Origin: Gamsiella multidivaricata
Lineage: Eukaryota; Mortierellomycota; Mortierellomycetes; Mortierellales; Mortierellaceae
Assembly (NCBI RefSeq): GCF_025024155.1
Contig: NW_026251780.1
Span: forward strand, 1 to 64,000
Length of the DNA: 64,000 nt
Direction of reading: 5' to 3'
Shown: one piece after another, positions 39,437 to 58,266 of the stretch
How the letters are laid out: each line of letters opens with the position of its first letter
Position numbering within the stretch: the stretch's first letter is position 1
Program-made: the position numbers and the translations under genes
The notes under the pieces: model-generated
Told to the model about the DNA's origin: nothing
The model's input: the letters and a program-made list of their open reading frames with translations, nothing else
Databases searched by the model: none

Positions 39437-41442
39437 ATGGCATCCTTTATGTCGATGCAGTATGACTCGGACTCAGATTCTGCTGATGATCTTGACTTTG
39501 AACCCGCCAGCGGAGCCAGCTCAGGTTCAGGTATGAACAGCCACCCACATATCCACATATTTTAATTAGCCTTCCCGCCTTCCCTCCTTATTTTTTTTGT
39601 TCCGTTATCAAGTAATGAGGTACAGGGATGGATCCTTGAACAACAACTACAACAACAAGTTTCCCTTTTTTCCCGCTTCAACTGCTCTACTGTAGAGCGT
39701 TTTCATCCCAGGCTCCAATTTCTTGGGTTCTATGAATATCTGAGTTGAATTTTTTATATGCCCGAGCATTTTTTATTGCAGGGGCCATACATCGTCCACT
39801 CGACTTGAGGAACGTTTATTTTTTTCGAAAGAACACGTTTGCCATCGATCAAGTGCGTAACAAAAAAAAAATGCTCTTTTTGTTATTACTTCTTGCGATA
39901 CCACTTTGCAGATAGCGACAGCGGACCAGATATGGATGAGACAATGGGCGATGAAATTGTCGAGGATGAAGTTATGAACGGCGATACCGTCGTAGAAGAC
40001 TTGTTTGCGAAACCGGCAAAAAAGACGCGAAAGAAGGGTACTCCAGCTTCAGCAGTAACTAAAGCGGTTACACCGGATGCATCTGCTATATCTGTACCAG
40101 CAACTGCAACACCTGCAACATCTGCAACATCAACAGCAGCACCAATGCAGGACGTAGTCCCGTCAGCAGGAGTAGCAGTAAATGCAACGGCCGAGGCAGC
40201 AGCGCCAGCACCGGGGGCGCCTCTTAGCGCTAACGATGTAAGCAAAGCAAAAACACTTGCATAAAATCAAAACCGCGCAAGTTCCTTCCTCCCCTCCTTT
40301 TGTGCTACATGTAGTGTTATGCATCTGCACCTCTCTCTTTTGACGCCAAACAATTTTTCTTCTTTCACTCCACGTTTGTTTGCTGTGCTCACCACATATT
40401 ACCTTCGATAAGCGTCGTGACAAAATTGATTTTTTTTTACACTCCTTTAGTCTAATGCTCCTGCTCCGGGCGAGGTCGCAAAAAAGAAGAAGGGACCGAA
40501 GAAAGGGACGAAATATAAAAAGAGGACACCGGCTGTAGCAGCGGATGGATCCAAACCAGCAGGAAAGACACCAAAGGCATCGAAGATGACGAAGAAGGCG
40601 GCGGCGGCAGCAGCAGCGGCGGCGGCAGAGGCAGAGACGGAGGCAGTTCGACAGAAGCAGGCGGAAGCTTCAGTATCAGGACGGTTTGGATTTTTGAATA
40701 CCCAGGTCGATATAGGTGAGTTTTCGCCCGATTTGTGCGTTTGCTATGCGAAAATTCATGGCATTCCATTGTGCTCATGGCTAATGTGTTTTCCATCCAT
40801 TTATTCATTATGAAAAAAGACCACCCATTAGAGACGTTCAAGTGGCCGTACTCACCCTTCACGCCCGAGTTCAAGTCGCAACATCAGGCGCGGAATAAGA
40901 TGGCGAACGATTTGCATCAGGCCGTTCAGGAGATGACGGACAACAACAACCGAGCAACGTGGCATTTGCAAGAGCTCGATAATCAGCTACAGATAAGCCG
41001 GCAGGGCCTGAGGACGAGTTTGGATGAGATTCAGTTCCGGAAGAGCCAGCTGAGAGATATGAGTCTGCTGGCGGTCGATATTGTGAGGAAACTATCATCA
41101 CCACGGCAGCGGCCACCACCGCCGCCGAGGACATTGTCATCGTCGTCATCTTCGGGTACCGCATCTGGAACGGAGTCTGCTGGAGGAGATGGAGGAGAGA
41201 CAGGAGGGTATGGCTCATCGTATAAGACGACGGTGAGTCATTTGGATGGCGATCGCATGGAGGTGGATGATGTGGAGAGTGGAGAGGAGCAGTATGGGCA
41301 GATGCATGGTCAGGGTCGGGAACAACAACAATCCCAGCAGCAGCAGCAACAGAGTTTGAAGGGGCTGAATGAAGGAAATGTGAGGTCGTTTCTGGAGAAG
41401 ATTCGGGAGTTGGAGCTCGCGCAGCGACATGTCGTGGTGTAA
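39437..41442 (+). CDS. Unrecognised protein: acidic N-terminus, Lys/Ala-rich middle, helical C-terminus
   Basis: Four exons, 39437-39530, 39912-40237, 40451-40715 and 40820-41442, agree in phase and give 435 residues. I do not recognise the family. Residues 1-65 are acidic and serine-rich. About 70-150 is low-complexity Ala/Thr/Pro. About 145-200 is strongly basic (KKKKGPKKGTKYKKR) with an alanine run, looking like a nuclear localisation and nucleic-acid-contacting segment. The best candidate for a folded unit is about 210-305: it opens FGFLNTQVDIDHPLETFKWPY and continues as amphipathic helices with regular leucines, probably a coiled coil. The tail is Pro/Ser- and Gln-rich. All introns have GT-AG ends; the last acceptor is an unusual A-rich aaaaaag. 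A nuclear or chromatin-associated role is only an inference from composition. Confidence 0.75.
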
Positions 41443-41827
41443 AGAGGATCCCCATAGCGCCCTTTATCTCTTTAGGTCGCTTTTATGGTCCTTTCGCGCT
41501 GATCATTTTAATCCGTTTTCATTTCTTTTATGGCGCTCCGTTTTTGCTCCTTCAAGTTGTCCTCTTCGCCTTTTCGATCTATCCCTTTTGCTTTTTTCAA
41601 CTTGTTCTCAAGTTTTCTTCTTTGCTTCTCCAGCTTATCCCTTTTTGCTTCTCAAGGTTGTCCCATTCCTCAGTCCTCTTCTCCCCCTACGATTGCCACC
41701 TGCTTCTGTAAACACTGTAAAATAAAATATATATCCCCCCTCACACACGACGCATTGGCCTTCGGATGCAGTTTAACCGCAGGAGTTATGTCTTATTACT
41801 GAGAGGAAAGGGAATACGAATTCGTGA
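41443..41827. terminator. 3' region between convergent genes, with poly(A) signal
   Basis: A pyrimidine-rich 3' UTR follows the unknown gene. AATAAA lies at 41721-41726, ending the plus-strand transcript about 280 bp after its stop. The minus-strand dynein light chain gene ends at 41828. Nothing else is visible here. Confidence 0.45.
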
Positions 41828-42594
41828 CTAGACTGACAGTCCGAATGCATAGACAAAGGCAATCATGGTCTTGTTCTCGAAGCGGAAGACGGCAGAGCCT
41901 ATAACATAGTATAAGATCGACCGGTTGTTGTTAAATTAAGGCCAGTTTTGATGGTATAAAGGGCATTAAAACAAAGCAGAAACATACCATCAGATTCTGC
42001 GTCCCATAAACTTGTGGAGGATATGTGCACGCCAGCTCCTACGGACTCCAAGATTGTGCTCGTAACTAGTTCGATTGAGAAAGAGAGGTACCGAGTTTAG
42101 GTTGATAGGTGGGCAGTTGTGTTCTTCAGGGGTAGATTATGCTATGTTCCTGAGTATGCATCGAAAGGCGCCTTTACCGATATACTTGAAGGTCCCTTTG
42201 AGCTGGATGAGACGCGCAATAGCTTCTTTGTAGATGGCAGCCTGCCACTCTGGGACGAGATCAGCGCGATATTCGGCATCCTTGAGGACCTTTTTCACAA
42301 CCTAGAATGTCATCATAGTATAAGTAATCCATCGAGTGTTCAAAAAAGGGTTGGGTTTCCATTTATCCAATTGCTAAAGGAGGATAAGTATCCAGGAGCT
42401 GTACATACCTCCTCGAGGATGACTGTTGCTGCCTTGATGTCGAACTTTTGTTTCTATTGCCACCAAAAAAAGAATGAAGGCAAGGTATTCCAGTTGCTGC
42501 AGGTTAATACGGTTTCCCACGGACGCCATTTTTCATGCTCAGTTCTTGCTGCGATGTTGGGTGGTGTTCATACTTCATCGGGTGCCATGGCCAT
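41828..42594 (-). CDS. Tctex-1-type dynein light chain (DYNLT)
   Basis: Light chain of cytoplasmic dynein that binds the intermediate chain and cargo. Five exons, 42594-42574, 42453-42409, 42301-42178, 42065-41988 and 41898-41828, encode 112 residues, the normal length for Tctex-1 (113). The N-terminal helices (FDIKAATVILEE, then KKVLKDAEYRADLVPEW) are followed by the beta-sheet core. Visible core segments are FKYIVTSTILESVGAGVH, SSTSLWDAESDGS and the C-terminal FRFENKTMIAFVYAFGLSV. None of the exons would be noticed alone because each is under 130 nt; the first codes 7 residues. Two ATGs, codons 1 and 3, are possible starts. It is divergent from the CHD gene. Presence of a dynein subunit fits a filamentous fungus with long-range hyphal transport. 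Confidence 0.92.
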
Positions 42595-43638
42595 TGCTGT
42601 TGATGCAGCGTTGTGAAGAGAATCTGGCGTGGGAAGTTGAAGGAGGAGCGGAATCGAGATGGCGGAGGGGGAGGAAGGAAGCGGCTTCCTTTTGGCGGCC
42701 TTGGTCTTGCATAAACTGTCACGAGCAAACAAGCACTTGTTTCAATGGGCAGCCCACTCTCTCGCTCATTCTACACTCCACACCACACCACACCCGAGAG
42801 CTCAGGCACAGCCAGCTGTTACTTTTTTTCTTTTTTTGTTTTTGGTCCTTCTTTTCCCCGCAATACGCGCAAGTTCCTTGCGCAGACCCTGGGGGTCGCA
42901 CGTACTCCACTCAGGAAGGAAACTTATACGCCTCCACCGAGCCATGGACCATTCCTCAGATTTCACATCGTCATATACCTCACTAGTGATCAACATCCAT
43001 GTTCATCCCCATCCGCATGAATAAAAGAAATTTTTATTATCGTACAAGCTGCGCGTTTCGCCTCTCTGGCCAATTTTTTTTTAGGAATCTCTTTTTGGGG
43101 GCTGCCGATGATGATGCACAAAGGCCCAACACACATCTCTCCCTACCCACCTCCCCTCAACAGCAACAGCACACTGCAGGAACTAAGGACGGACCATAGG
43201 TATGTGTTTTTCTTGTTGTAGGGGAGCGTGCTGGAAGCGAAGAACAAGGTGGCAAGTGCGAGGGAATGTTCGAGGTTGCGTGGATGAAGACCGGGAGTAA
43301 GAGGAGGACAGAGGAATGAAAGAGAAGGACGTGGACACAAGGGGCAAGAGAAAAAGAAGAAGAAAAATGGAGAGAGAAGAGAAGAGGATGCAGCAGTGCG
43401 GGTACTTGGGAGGGATGACAGCCCAGTTCAGGCCAGCCAAGGAGGAGCAAGAGAGCGGTCCCTGCCTGCGAGGCATTGGTTGCACTCGAAAAATGAAGTA
43501 AGGAGGCACTCGCCCAAATCACTCACTGACATTGCCCCAAAACTCATCTCGGACCCGTTTGTTCATCTCGACCTCAAGTCTTCTTTGCAGCCCTGCTGGT
43601 TCCACCCTCTCTATTCCAAGACAAATACCCGTGGAGCC
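42595..43638. promoter_or_regulatory. Divergent region between the dynein light chain and CHD genes
   Basis: About 1.04 kb between start codons, carrying both promoters and 5' UTRs. It includes CA/AC-rich sequence (42775-42795), a T-rich block at 42828-42860 and a purine-rich block at 43300-43400. The minus-strand frames in 43143-43522 are serine/leucine low-complexity reading opposite that purine block. No gene is supported. Confidence 0.5.
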
Positions 43639-51597
<7,959 letters not shown>

Positions 51598-52802
51598 ACT
51601 TCGTGTTTGCTTTTTGACCGTTGTGCTGTACTTGCTCTCATTAAAAAAGGATCCTTTTATCCTACTGATTTGATTGTACGCGTTTGTACCAGCATTCATT
51701 GTTACTATGATATATGCTCTTTTGGAAGCGATGAAAGAAATAAGGAGTTGTAGTTGCCGTCGGAGTCTTTGCCCATCGACATCGTTTGTAAAGGCAACGT
51801 GAAATAGGGACCCCTGTCAATACAGCAGAAATGAATGTCAATTTGAAAGTCTTCGAGATGGCATAGATCGATCGAAAGATATACTACAAGCGTCGTCGCA
51901 GTTGATCCAGAGGCATACCAGATCCTAACGCTGTAGGATTTCCAGACTGGACGACCCGGCGCGCAAGGGGATCGCCCAGAACGTGATGGAACTCTACGCA
52001 ACATTGACTTGCTCAAGGGCCCAGGGTCACCGCCGCAGTGGACAGTACATCACTATCAAGGTATCATACGGAGTAACAACTGGTTTTTTTTATAACAATC
52101 TGTCTCTCGAGTCAATTGACTCTGTGAATCTATCATCGCCAGTTGTTACAGATCTGCCCCGTAATAGTTAACGACTTCGCCTCCGACGCAAGAAGTGAGC
52201 GCTATATAACCTGAAAAGACGAAACTGTATGCCAGGATGCGTTAGCCAATCACACCTTCAGTTCATTCAGAACATTCTTCTTCGCCAAACTGGCAGAAGC
52301 AGCAATCGACCCGAGGGGTTCGAAACCACCCCTCCGCACCCGTTATTTTTTTCTTTTCTGCTTTGCCTCCTTCTCATGTGTGATTGTCAAAAGTGCTTCG
52401 CCTTCAAAAATCTTATTTTTGGTTGATTCGCGACAGTGGTACAGAATAAGGTTCTAGAAAAGTGTGGATGAATTTTTTCCTTTTGGGCAATCCCCTCCTG
52501 TCACCACAACACGTCAGACACTATGACTAGTGGAGGATAACATAGGCTGGCCTCCTCTCTTGTTATCCCACATAGGTCGAGATATGGCTTCTCTATATTT
52601 CTATCTCATAAAGACATACCAAGGGAGCCAGTGCCAAAGGACAATTCGATGATTTCCGGTCGTAGTATAAAGTACCCCTTGGATAATTGACCACTTCAGC
52701 CACATGTATCGCCCACAGTGCACAGACTTATCTCAAGCAGTGCGCTCATATCTCACTTTACTTATCAGCCTGACTTGGTCGTCCACCCCTCATCCATGTT
52801 CC
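51598..52802. other. Intergenic region after CHD
   Basis: About 1.2 kb with the CHD 3' UTR at its left end and no supportable gene. Short open frames are unconserved. A gttcgaaac string at about 52318 resembles a tRNA T-loop, but the surrounding bases cannot form tRNA arms. Confidence 0.45.
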
Positions 52803-53630
52803 CTAAAAACTATCCCCCTCCTTTCTCAATCGCACCCTTTGTCTTTTCTCTTCCAGCTCCAATTTTCTCTCCAGGTTCCTCAGTCTTAACTCCTCAAGCT
52901 CATACTCCTCTCTCCGGATTCTCAGCTGGAGCAGCTCCACCTCCTGATCAGGCTTCTCTCGCTCCAAGTTAAGTCTGGCCTCGTCCACCAAGCATTCCCG
53001 TTCCATCCGTATGCGCAGAATTTCATTTATATCAGCGGACTGTTGACGCATAAGATCCACAAGCAGCCCCACATCACCAAAGGCGTCGTCAATCTCACGC
53101 GGGGCGGTGGCTTTAGGAGCAGATTTAGGGGCGGATATAGCGTTGGTCCTTGGACTTCATGGCGGAGAGGCTTTCGTTGGAATGACGAGTTGATTTTCTC
53201 TGTGTTTAGCTTGCCGGCATTGAACAGGGTGAGAAAGTAGCGACAATGGCTGATGGTCTCCTCACCCAATGTTGGGCCGTCAAGTGTGTTTGTCGTTGCC
53301 AGTCGTGCCGTAGCGTTTCGCGTAGTCGTTAAAGATCCTGTACATATTCTCGATTTTTGTTTTTCAATTGGTTTTCTACCAGTGACACCGCGAAACGCTT
53401 GCTGTAATCCTCGGCGATATCTGTGTAAAGATCACCTCTGTTTTGTAAGTTCGCCTCTAGCTGTTAAGATACGCCAATTATCGGGAAGTGCCATCTATTC
53501 AGCAATGAATGCCTCGTGTTCTGCAGTGAAGACGAATGGTTGCGCCCTTCCCGTGCGGTTAGTTTGTTGGGAGCTTGGTGCTGGCGAAGGCGACTGTCAT
53601 TTACGGGGGCGCTGAAGACGAGGACGGATC
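52803..53630 (-). pseudogene. Decayed Myb/SANT-like DNA-binding protein with coiled-coil tail
   Basis: Reading the minus strand from about 53630 gives pieces of one protein spread over three frames. First is an N-terminal Ser/Pro linker and PFVFTAEHEAFIAE. An in-frame TAG (53495-53497) stands where a Myb/SANT-like domain would have its first Trp. Then come DLYTDIAEDYSKRF and LVENQLKNKNRE, RIFNDYAKRYGTTGNDKH, and LGEETISHCRYFLTLFNAGK. The end is an Arg/Glu/Leu-rich coiled coil from DDAFGDVGLLVDLMRQQ to the TAG at 52803. Frame changes fall near 53345, 53283 and 53140. Fragment order matches Myb/SANT-like proteins, which are often multicopy and sometimes transposon-associated. No transposase or terminal repeats are visible here. 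Confidence 0.7.
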
Positions 53631-54385
53631 GGAGAAGGCCGCTTTTCGGGAGTTCAAGGGCGTAGAGGAGGATGATATATCGAGAAACCTTTAAGCCTTA
53701 TTTTGCGTTCACTGATGCGTAGAGCTGCTCAGTCCAGCTCAGCTCAAGTCTCAGTATAAGATCTGATATGAGAGGATGAGGATTCCACAGCTGGCATCTC
53801 TTTCTGGTCGACTATTTATATCGTGGACTACTCACTCGTCGTACTTTTCTCTAATGGGAATGAATACAGGAGGAAGCATTATCGAATCCACATCTATTGC
53901 AATTCAATTTTTCGCGACATCCGCATAGTTCGCTCCACACAAGTAGATGCATGCTGCTTTGTTCTATTCCAACGACCTGATGGCACGCGACCCTGTTAAT
54001 GAAGCTGAAGGTATAGTGTATAGCGCGGACACGAGTGTCTGGTTGACCAACGCGCGTTATGGCTCGAAAGACAAGCACGTCGTGCTCTAATGCAATTGAT
54101 ATAACCCATTCCGGGAGAAAAGTTGCTTTGAAATAAGTAAGGTAGGTTGATTCCCGGCTGAACTTGGTTTTTTTGTGGAAGTGGAGATGAGTTGCTTCAT
54201 AGTGCTCATGGGGAGGCTGCGATCATGGAGGGGCGGCGGCATCAGTCAATTTTTATTGTCCTTTTGGTGGCAACCTGTAAGCACTCCTTATTTTTCATTC
54301 CTCCTTGTCATCTCATCGTCGAATCACCCTCCATCTCTCACTTTTCCATCGCTCGCTTCCAAGCACTCAGTACTTCAGCCACGCT
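53631..54385. other. Intergenic region upstream of the dehydrogenase gene
   Basis: About 750 bp. The right part (54280-54380) is pyrimidine-rich and is the likely 5' UTR of the SDR gene. A short tandem (cagctcag) occurs near 53730-53742. No gene is supported. Confidence 0.45.
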
Positions 54386-55865
54386 ATGCTCGAATGTGTA
54401 TATGACATCGACTTTTGGAAGACCCTCGTCCTACCAGGCAACTTTACACAGGACCAGATCCCAGACCTCTCCTCAAAAGTAGCCATTGTCACTGGTGCGA
54501 ATACTGGACTCGGATACGAAACCGCCCTTGCCCTGGCATCCCATGGCGCACACGTCTTCCTCGCCTGTCGCAACAAAGCCAAAGTCCTTGAGGCAATTGA
54601 GCGCTTAGAGCGGGAGCTGGCCGAGACCGCGCCGCATATTTGGCCAAAACTCGATTTTTTATACTTGGATCTGTCCGACCTGCGGTCTGTGGTCCGATCA
54701 GCCAGAGAATTTTTATCCAAGGGTCTCCAGCTCCATATCCTAGTGAACAATGCCGGCTTGGGACTATCGCCACCAAAGCTAAGCAAGGACGGGATCGAAC
54801 TGGTCTTTGCAGTCAATCATATGGGGTAAAGCTATCCGAACTTGTCCCCCTTTTCGCCCCAGCAATATTTATCCTCGCAATCATGGGACGGACCAAACAA
54901 ACAAACAGGCCTTTGTAATTATGATCGGCAATCGTTATCATGCATCCCGCATTTGCACGCTTGCATTTATTGGAGGGTCACACAGTGACGCCGTTTACAG
55001 TTTGTTCTCGCGTGGATCATTGCGTAACTAACGCCATGTCTTTGTTTCTCTCCCATACGGAACCCTAGTCACTTTCTTCTTACTCAATTGCTTCTCCCCA
55101 AGCTCATCGAGTCGCAACCATCCAGGATTGTATCCGTCAGGTAAAGGAAAAATGCACATGATTATAATACGGAGCAGTGAAATTTTAAGATAGTCATGAT
55201 GAGGCCATGCTCAGAAGACTTAGCAGTGTTTATTTCAATGTCACTCGCATTATGTAGTTCGGCAGCGCACGAGTTGAATTTACCGCTAGGAGGCATACAA
55301 TTTGGAAAGCTTAGCCAACCCGACGCGGAGTCGCCTCTTGTCAACTACAACCGGTCCAAACTCGCCAACATTCTCTATGTAAAGGCACTTGCACGTCGAC
55401 TGGCTAGCGCAGGTCATGACAGAGTCTTTGTAAATGCAGTCAATCCAGGATACTGTGTCACAGGGATCGACGGCGAAGCAGAATCGACCGTGGGAGAAGT
55501 GGTCTCGAAGGTCCTGTCTACAACAAGGGAATGGTTTGGACGGAAACCTGAAGACGGGGCTCTGACACAACTGTATTGTGCAGCAAGTCCGGAAATCGAG
55601 GAAAAAATGTTATCAGGACGCTATTTCGTTCCAGACGGACATGAGCTTCGCCCAGGTACTTATTCCGCATTCACTATATCTGTCTTTCTTAGCATTACAG
55701 TGTGTGTGTTGCTACAATCGCCAATGATCATTGGCCACTGACCATCAGGAGGGTCTTCTTTTGTGTGTTTGAATAGGGCCATACGCGATGAACAAGGAGC
55801 TACAGGAAAGGCTGTATAGATATTCAGAAGACTACATGGTCAAGCGTGGGCTACTGAGCGTATAG
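54386..55865 (+). CDS. Short-chain dehydrogenase/reductase (retinol dehydrogenase-like)
   Basis: NAD(P)-dependent oxidoreductase of the classical SDR family. Exons 54386-54825, 55069-55140, 55258-55655 and 55777-55865 encode 332 residues. The cofactor site TGANTGLG is near residue 40, NNAG near 120, the catalytic Ser in SVSSAAHE, and the Tyr-x-x-x-Lys pair in YNRSK. The family resembles retinol dehydrogenase/WWOX-type SDRs, with an N-terminal lead of about 30 residues and a C-terminal helical extension ending GLLSV. Introns 1 (243 bp) and 2 (117 bp) flank a 72-nt exon that carries HFLLTQLLLPKL and the strand before the catalytic Ser. The substrate cannot be inferred. It lies in the accessory-like part of the window next to other stress-type genes. 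Confidence 0.92.
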
Positions 55866-56571
55866 CGGCGTGATCTCGTCTTGTTGCTGCATAGAAATAT
55901 CTTATAGACAAAGCCCTCAATATAGACCGGGTTCTTGATATAGTACGCGCCTTGTGGCCCATCGAGATAAGGGCCTGCACATCGTTAGCCCATGTCCAGA
56001 ATGTGCTAAATATACGGGCTGGGTCCCGGGAAAACCACAGCAGCCACAGGTTGGAGGACGTAATGGATATATATACCCGCAAATAAGGAAGGCAAGGAAA
56101 GCAAGGAAGGCGGTCCATTTGGAGTTTTGGGCAGACAGAGAGAAGCACTGGTGCGAGCAGTGGCACTGGCCCGGGTCTTGTGGCCCGTCCTCTCCTTATT
56201 TGTGCTAAGCGCGAACTTTAATCCTGCGATCGTAGATAGACAGTCCAGAATAGGAGTGATTTGCCCCAGTTCGCGTTTTGGGCTCGACGGATTTTTGTTT
56301 TTCAACTAATACGACCTATTCATGCGGCCAATGACGAAAGCGTGGATGGAACCAGAAGCGATTAGGCCCCTCGAATGGGCCCATCATCCGAGCGGGAGTG
56401 AGGCAATTATTTCCGTTCACTCCCTCGCCACTGTCCTTGCCTACGTATAAAAGCCCTCAACCCTGCCCTCCTCAGCTTCATCATTCCATTCTCCAACTCG
56501 CTCTTCACTTCCCACCCCTCCCCTGCCTCTCTCACTCTCTCCCACACCACACCCAAGAAAGCACATCCACC
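55866..56571. other. Intergenic region with the CipC promoter
   Basis: About 700 bp. The left part holds the SDR 3' UTR. The right part contains the CipC core promoter (TATA box listed separately) and a stress-element-like CCCCT at about 56367. A pyrimidine-rich 5' UTR ends at the CipC ATG. Short frames on both strands show nothing conserved. Confidence 0.5.
56446..56452 (+). promoter_or_regulatory. TATA box of the CipC-like gene
   Basis: tataaaa lies 120 bp upstream of the start codon and is followed by a C/T-rich leader. It is one of the few clear TATA boxes in the window and fits a strongly inducible gene. Confidence 0.6.
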
Positions 56572-56859
56572 ATGTTCGGATTCGAAAGCCACCACGATGA
56601 GGTCTACAACGAGACATCCAACAAGTCCTCCTGGTCCCACGAACTCATTGCAGGCGCCGCTGCCTTCGAAGCCATGAAGTCTGTTGAAAATGGCTCGACC
56701 GACAAGCACCAGTTGACCAAGGAGGCCTTTGCTGCCATTGCCGGCGCTGAAGCCGACAGGCTGATTGAGACCAAGGGCCTTGACTATATGGACAAAGAGA
56801 AAGCCAAGCGACAAGCCCGGGCGAACGCCGAGCGCATCTACGACGAGAAGTACGCTTAG
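56572..56859 (+). CDS. CipC-like protein (DUF3759 family)
   Basis: A 95-residue, single-exon protein. It matches the CipC family, first described as a concanamycin-induced protein in Aspergillus. Family hallmarks are SWSHELIAGAAAFEAMK near residue 24 and LIETKGLDYMDKEKAKRQA near 64, with Tyr/Asp-rich ends. It is small, soluble and helical, with no signal peptide. The molecular function is unknown; relatives are abundant under stress or during host interaction. The upstream TATA box and pyrimidine leader suggest strong regulated expression. It is the only multi-dozen-residue cytosolic gene here without an intron. A 28-A tract begins about 100 bp after its stop codon, which leaves open a retrocopy origin. 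Confidence 0.9.
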   Translation: MFGFESHHDEVYNETSNKSSWSHELIAGAAAFEAMKSVENGSTDKHQLTKEAFAAIAGAEADRLIETKGLDYMDKEKAKRQARANAERIYDEKYA

Positions 56860-56953
56860 TCGACCAGGCAGCAACAGCGGCGGCGATAGCAGTAGCAGTA
56901 GCTATCAAAATCAATATCGCCTCTGTCATGGACAATCCACCTGCGATATACTT

Positions 56954-56984
<31 letters not shown>

Positions 56985-57369
56985 AAACAGCAGCATCGAG
57001 GCAACTGTGCTTCTAGGTCCTTTTCAGCCGCATCGTTCTGAAGTGTACTGAACAATCGTTCATCCTCTACCTTGTCAGATTCGTTGGACTATGAAAGAAA
57101 GAGACGCCTGCAAATTGGCGAAAATCTCTGGTCTTGTTCCCTCTACGCGACAGTGCCTCTTACGTAGCTGTTCACTGGGGCTCTATTGCTCATGGGAAAA
57201 CAGCACTGAACCTAAACTGGTTATGGGTCCAGCAAAGTTGTTTCGCAGTCATGGAATCGCGGTGCTCTGTCACGGATTCGTGGCTGATAGTCTCCTCACG
57301 CACCCCCACCACCTTTCCTTCTCCCTTCCCTTCATTCTTCGCTTATTTCACTCTACACAGACAGCAGCC
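56860..57369. other. Intergenic region between CipC and GST
   Basis: The CipC 3' UTR comes first, with AATAAA at about 56957 merging into the A28 tract, followed by the GST promoter. A pyrimidine-rich leader (about 57300-57355) ends at acagcagccATGG. No extra gene is supported. Confidence 0.5.
56960..56987 (+). repeat. A28 homopolymer after CipC
   Basis: A run of 28 adenines starts inside the AATAAA-like motif downstream of the CipC stop codon. It may be a genomic tract or a relic of reverse transcription. Confidence 0.85.
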
Positions 57370-58177
57370 ATGGCGCCCCCAAAGCTCACTCTTTACAAAT
57401 GCAGATACTGCCCCTACGCAGCCCGTGCGGTCCTCGCCATGGCCGAGACGCAACAGGAGCACGAGGCTGTCGAAATTGACATCACAGTTCCCCGTCCTGA
57501 CTGGTACCTCAAGGACATCAACCCGTACGGCCAAGTCCCCTCGCTCAAGATCGACGACAACCACATTATTCTCGAGTCCCTCATTGTCGCAGAGTACATT
57601 GCTGACCTCCATCCCGAGGTTGGGTAAGTGCTACCCCATGTACCCAGAAAAAAATGAAATAGTTTCGATCTATTTGTTCAAGTGCTAACACGAGCTTCTT
57701 TTATTGGTTCAGACTGCTCCCTGCGGACCCATTGCAGCGTGCCCAGGCCCGCTACCTGATCCATCACTGGGGTGCACGTACCCAGGCCGCGATCCACAGG
57801 GCGACCATCACCCTCGACCCTGTTGAGGCCGCAAAGCTCCGTCAGGAGGTCATTGTCGAGCTCGAGAAGGTCGATGTGCTCCTCCAGAACGCAGTTCGCA
57901 GCCCTTCTCGGGAGCATGGGCCTTTCTTCTTGGGATCGAAATTTACCTTCGCGGACCTCGCTATCGCACCCCTGCTGGCCCGCTTCTTCTTGGTCACGGC
58001 CTACCAAAACGATATCACCTATGACGAATTCGAGGAGACCCTGCAAGAGAACCCCAAGTTGAAGAGGTTCCTGGAATGGCGCGATGCTGCTGTGAGCAGA
58101 CCTAGCGTTCAAGCGGCTACGCCTGAAAGGAATTCATCAAGGGCTTTTACCGCAAGTTCCTTCCCAAGGCTGAATAA
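57370..58177 (+). CDS. Omega-like glutathione S-transferase, frameshifted near the C-terminus
   Basis: Glutathione-dependent transferase/reductase. Exon 1 is 57370-57623; exon 2 starts at 57713 and phases agree. The thioredoxin-like domain (residues 1-85) has YKCRYCPYAARAV, with a cysteine at the active site as in omega-class GSTs. It also has cis-Pro GQVPSLKID and the glutathione-contact ES in ILESLIVAEY. The helical domain follows (FFLGSKFTFADLAIAPLLARF). At 58124-58130 (tgaaagg) the frame slips. The literal frame runs on to a stop at 58323-58325 with unrelated sequence. One base more in the A run would give the usual short tail (KEFIKGFYRKF) and a stop at 58175-58177. This is either a one-base assembly error or a real indel. 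The core enzyme is complete in either case. Confidence 0.85.
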
Positions 58178-58210
58178 AGGGTATGGTGTCAATTGTATAT
58201 GTAACTACAA

Positions 58211-58216
58211 AATAAA
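58211..58216 (+). terminator. GST polyadenylation signal
   Basis: AATAAA lies 34 bp after the stop that the family-like frame would use (58177), which supports that stop as the original gene end. The literal longer frame would read through it. Confidence 0.5.
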
Positions 58217-58266
58217 TGCTGGGATTCAAAAACACTTTTCTATTCGTTTTATGTCTTTATGTCTGT

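Noticed and set aside
52300..52340. tRNA-like T-loop (ggttcgaaac)
   Set aside because: The five-base T-stem does not pair with correct loop size and no D-arm, anticodon arm or acceptor stem can be built upstream.
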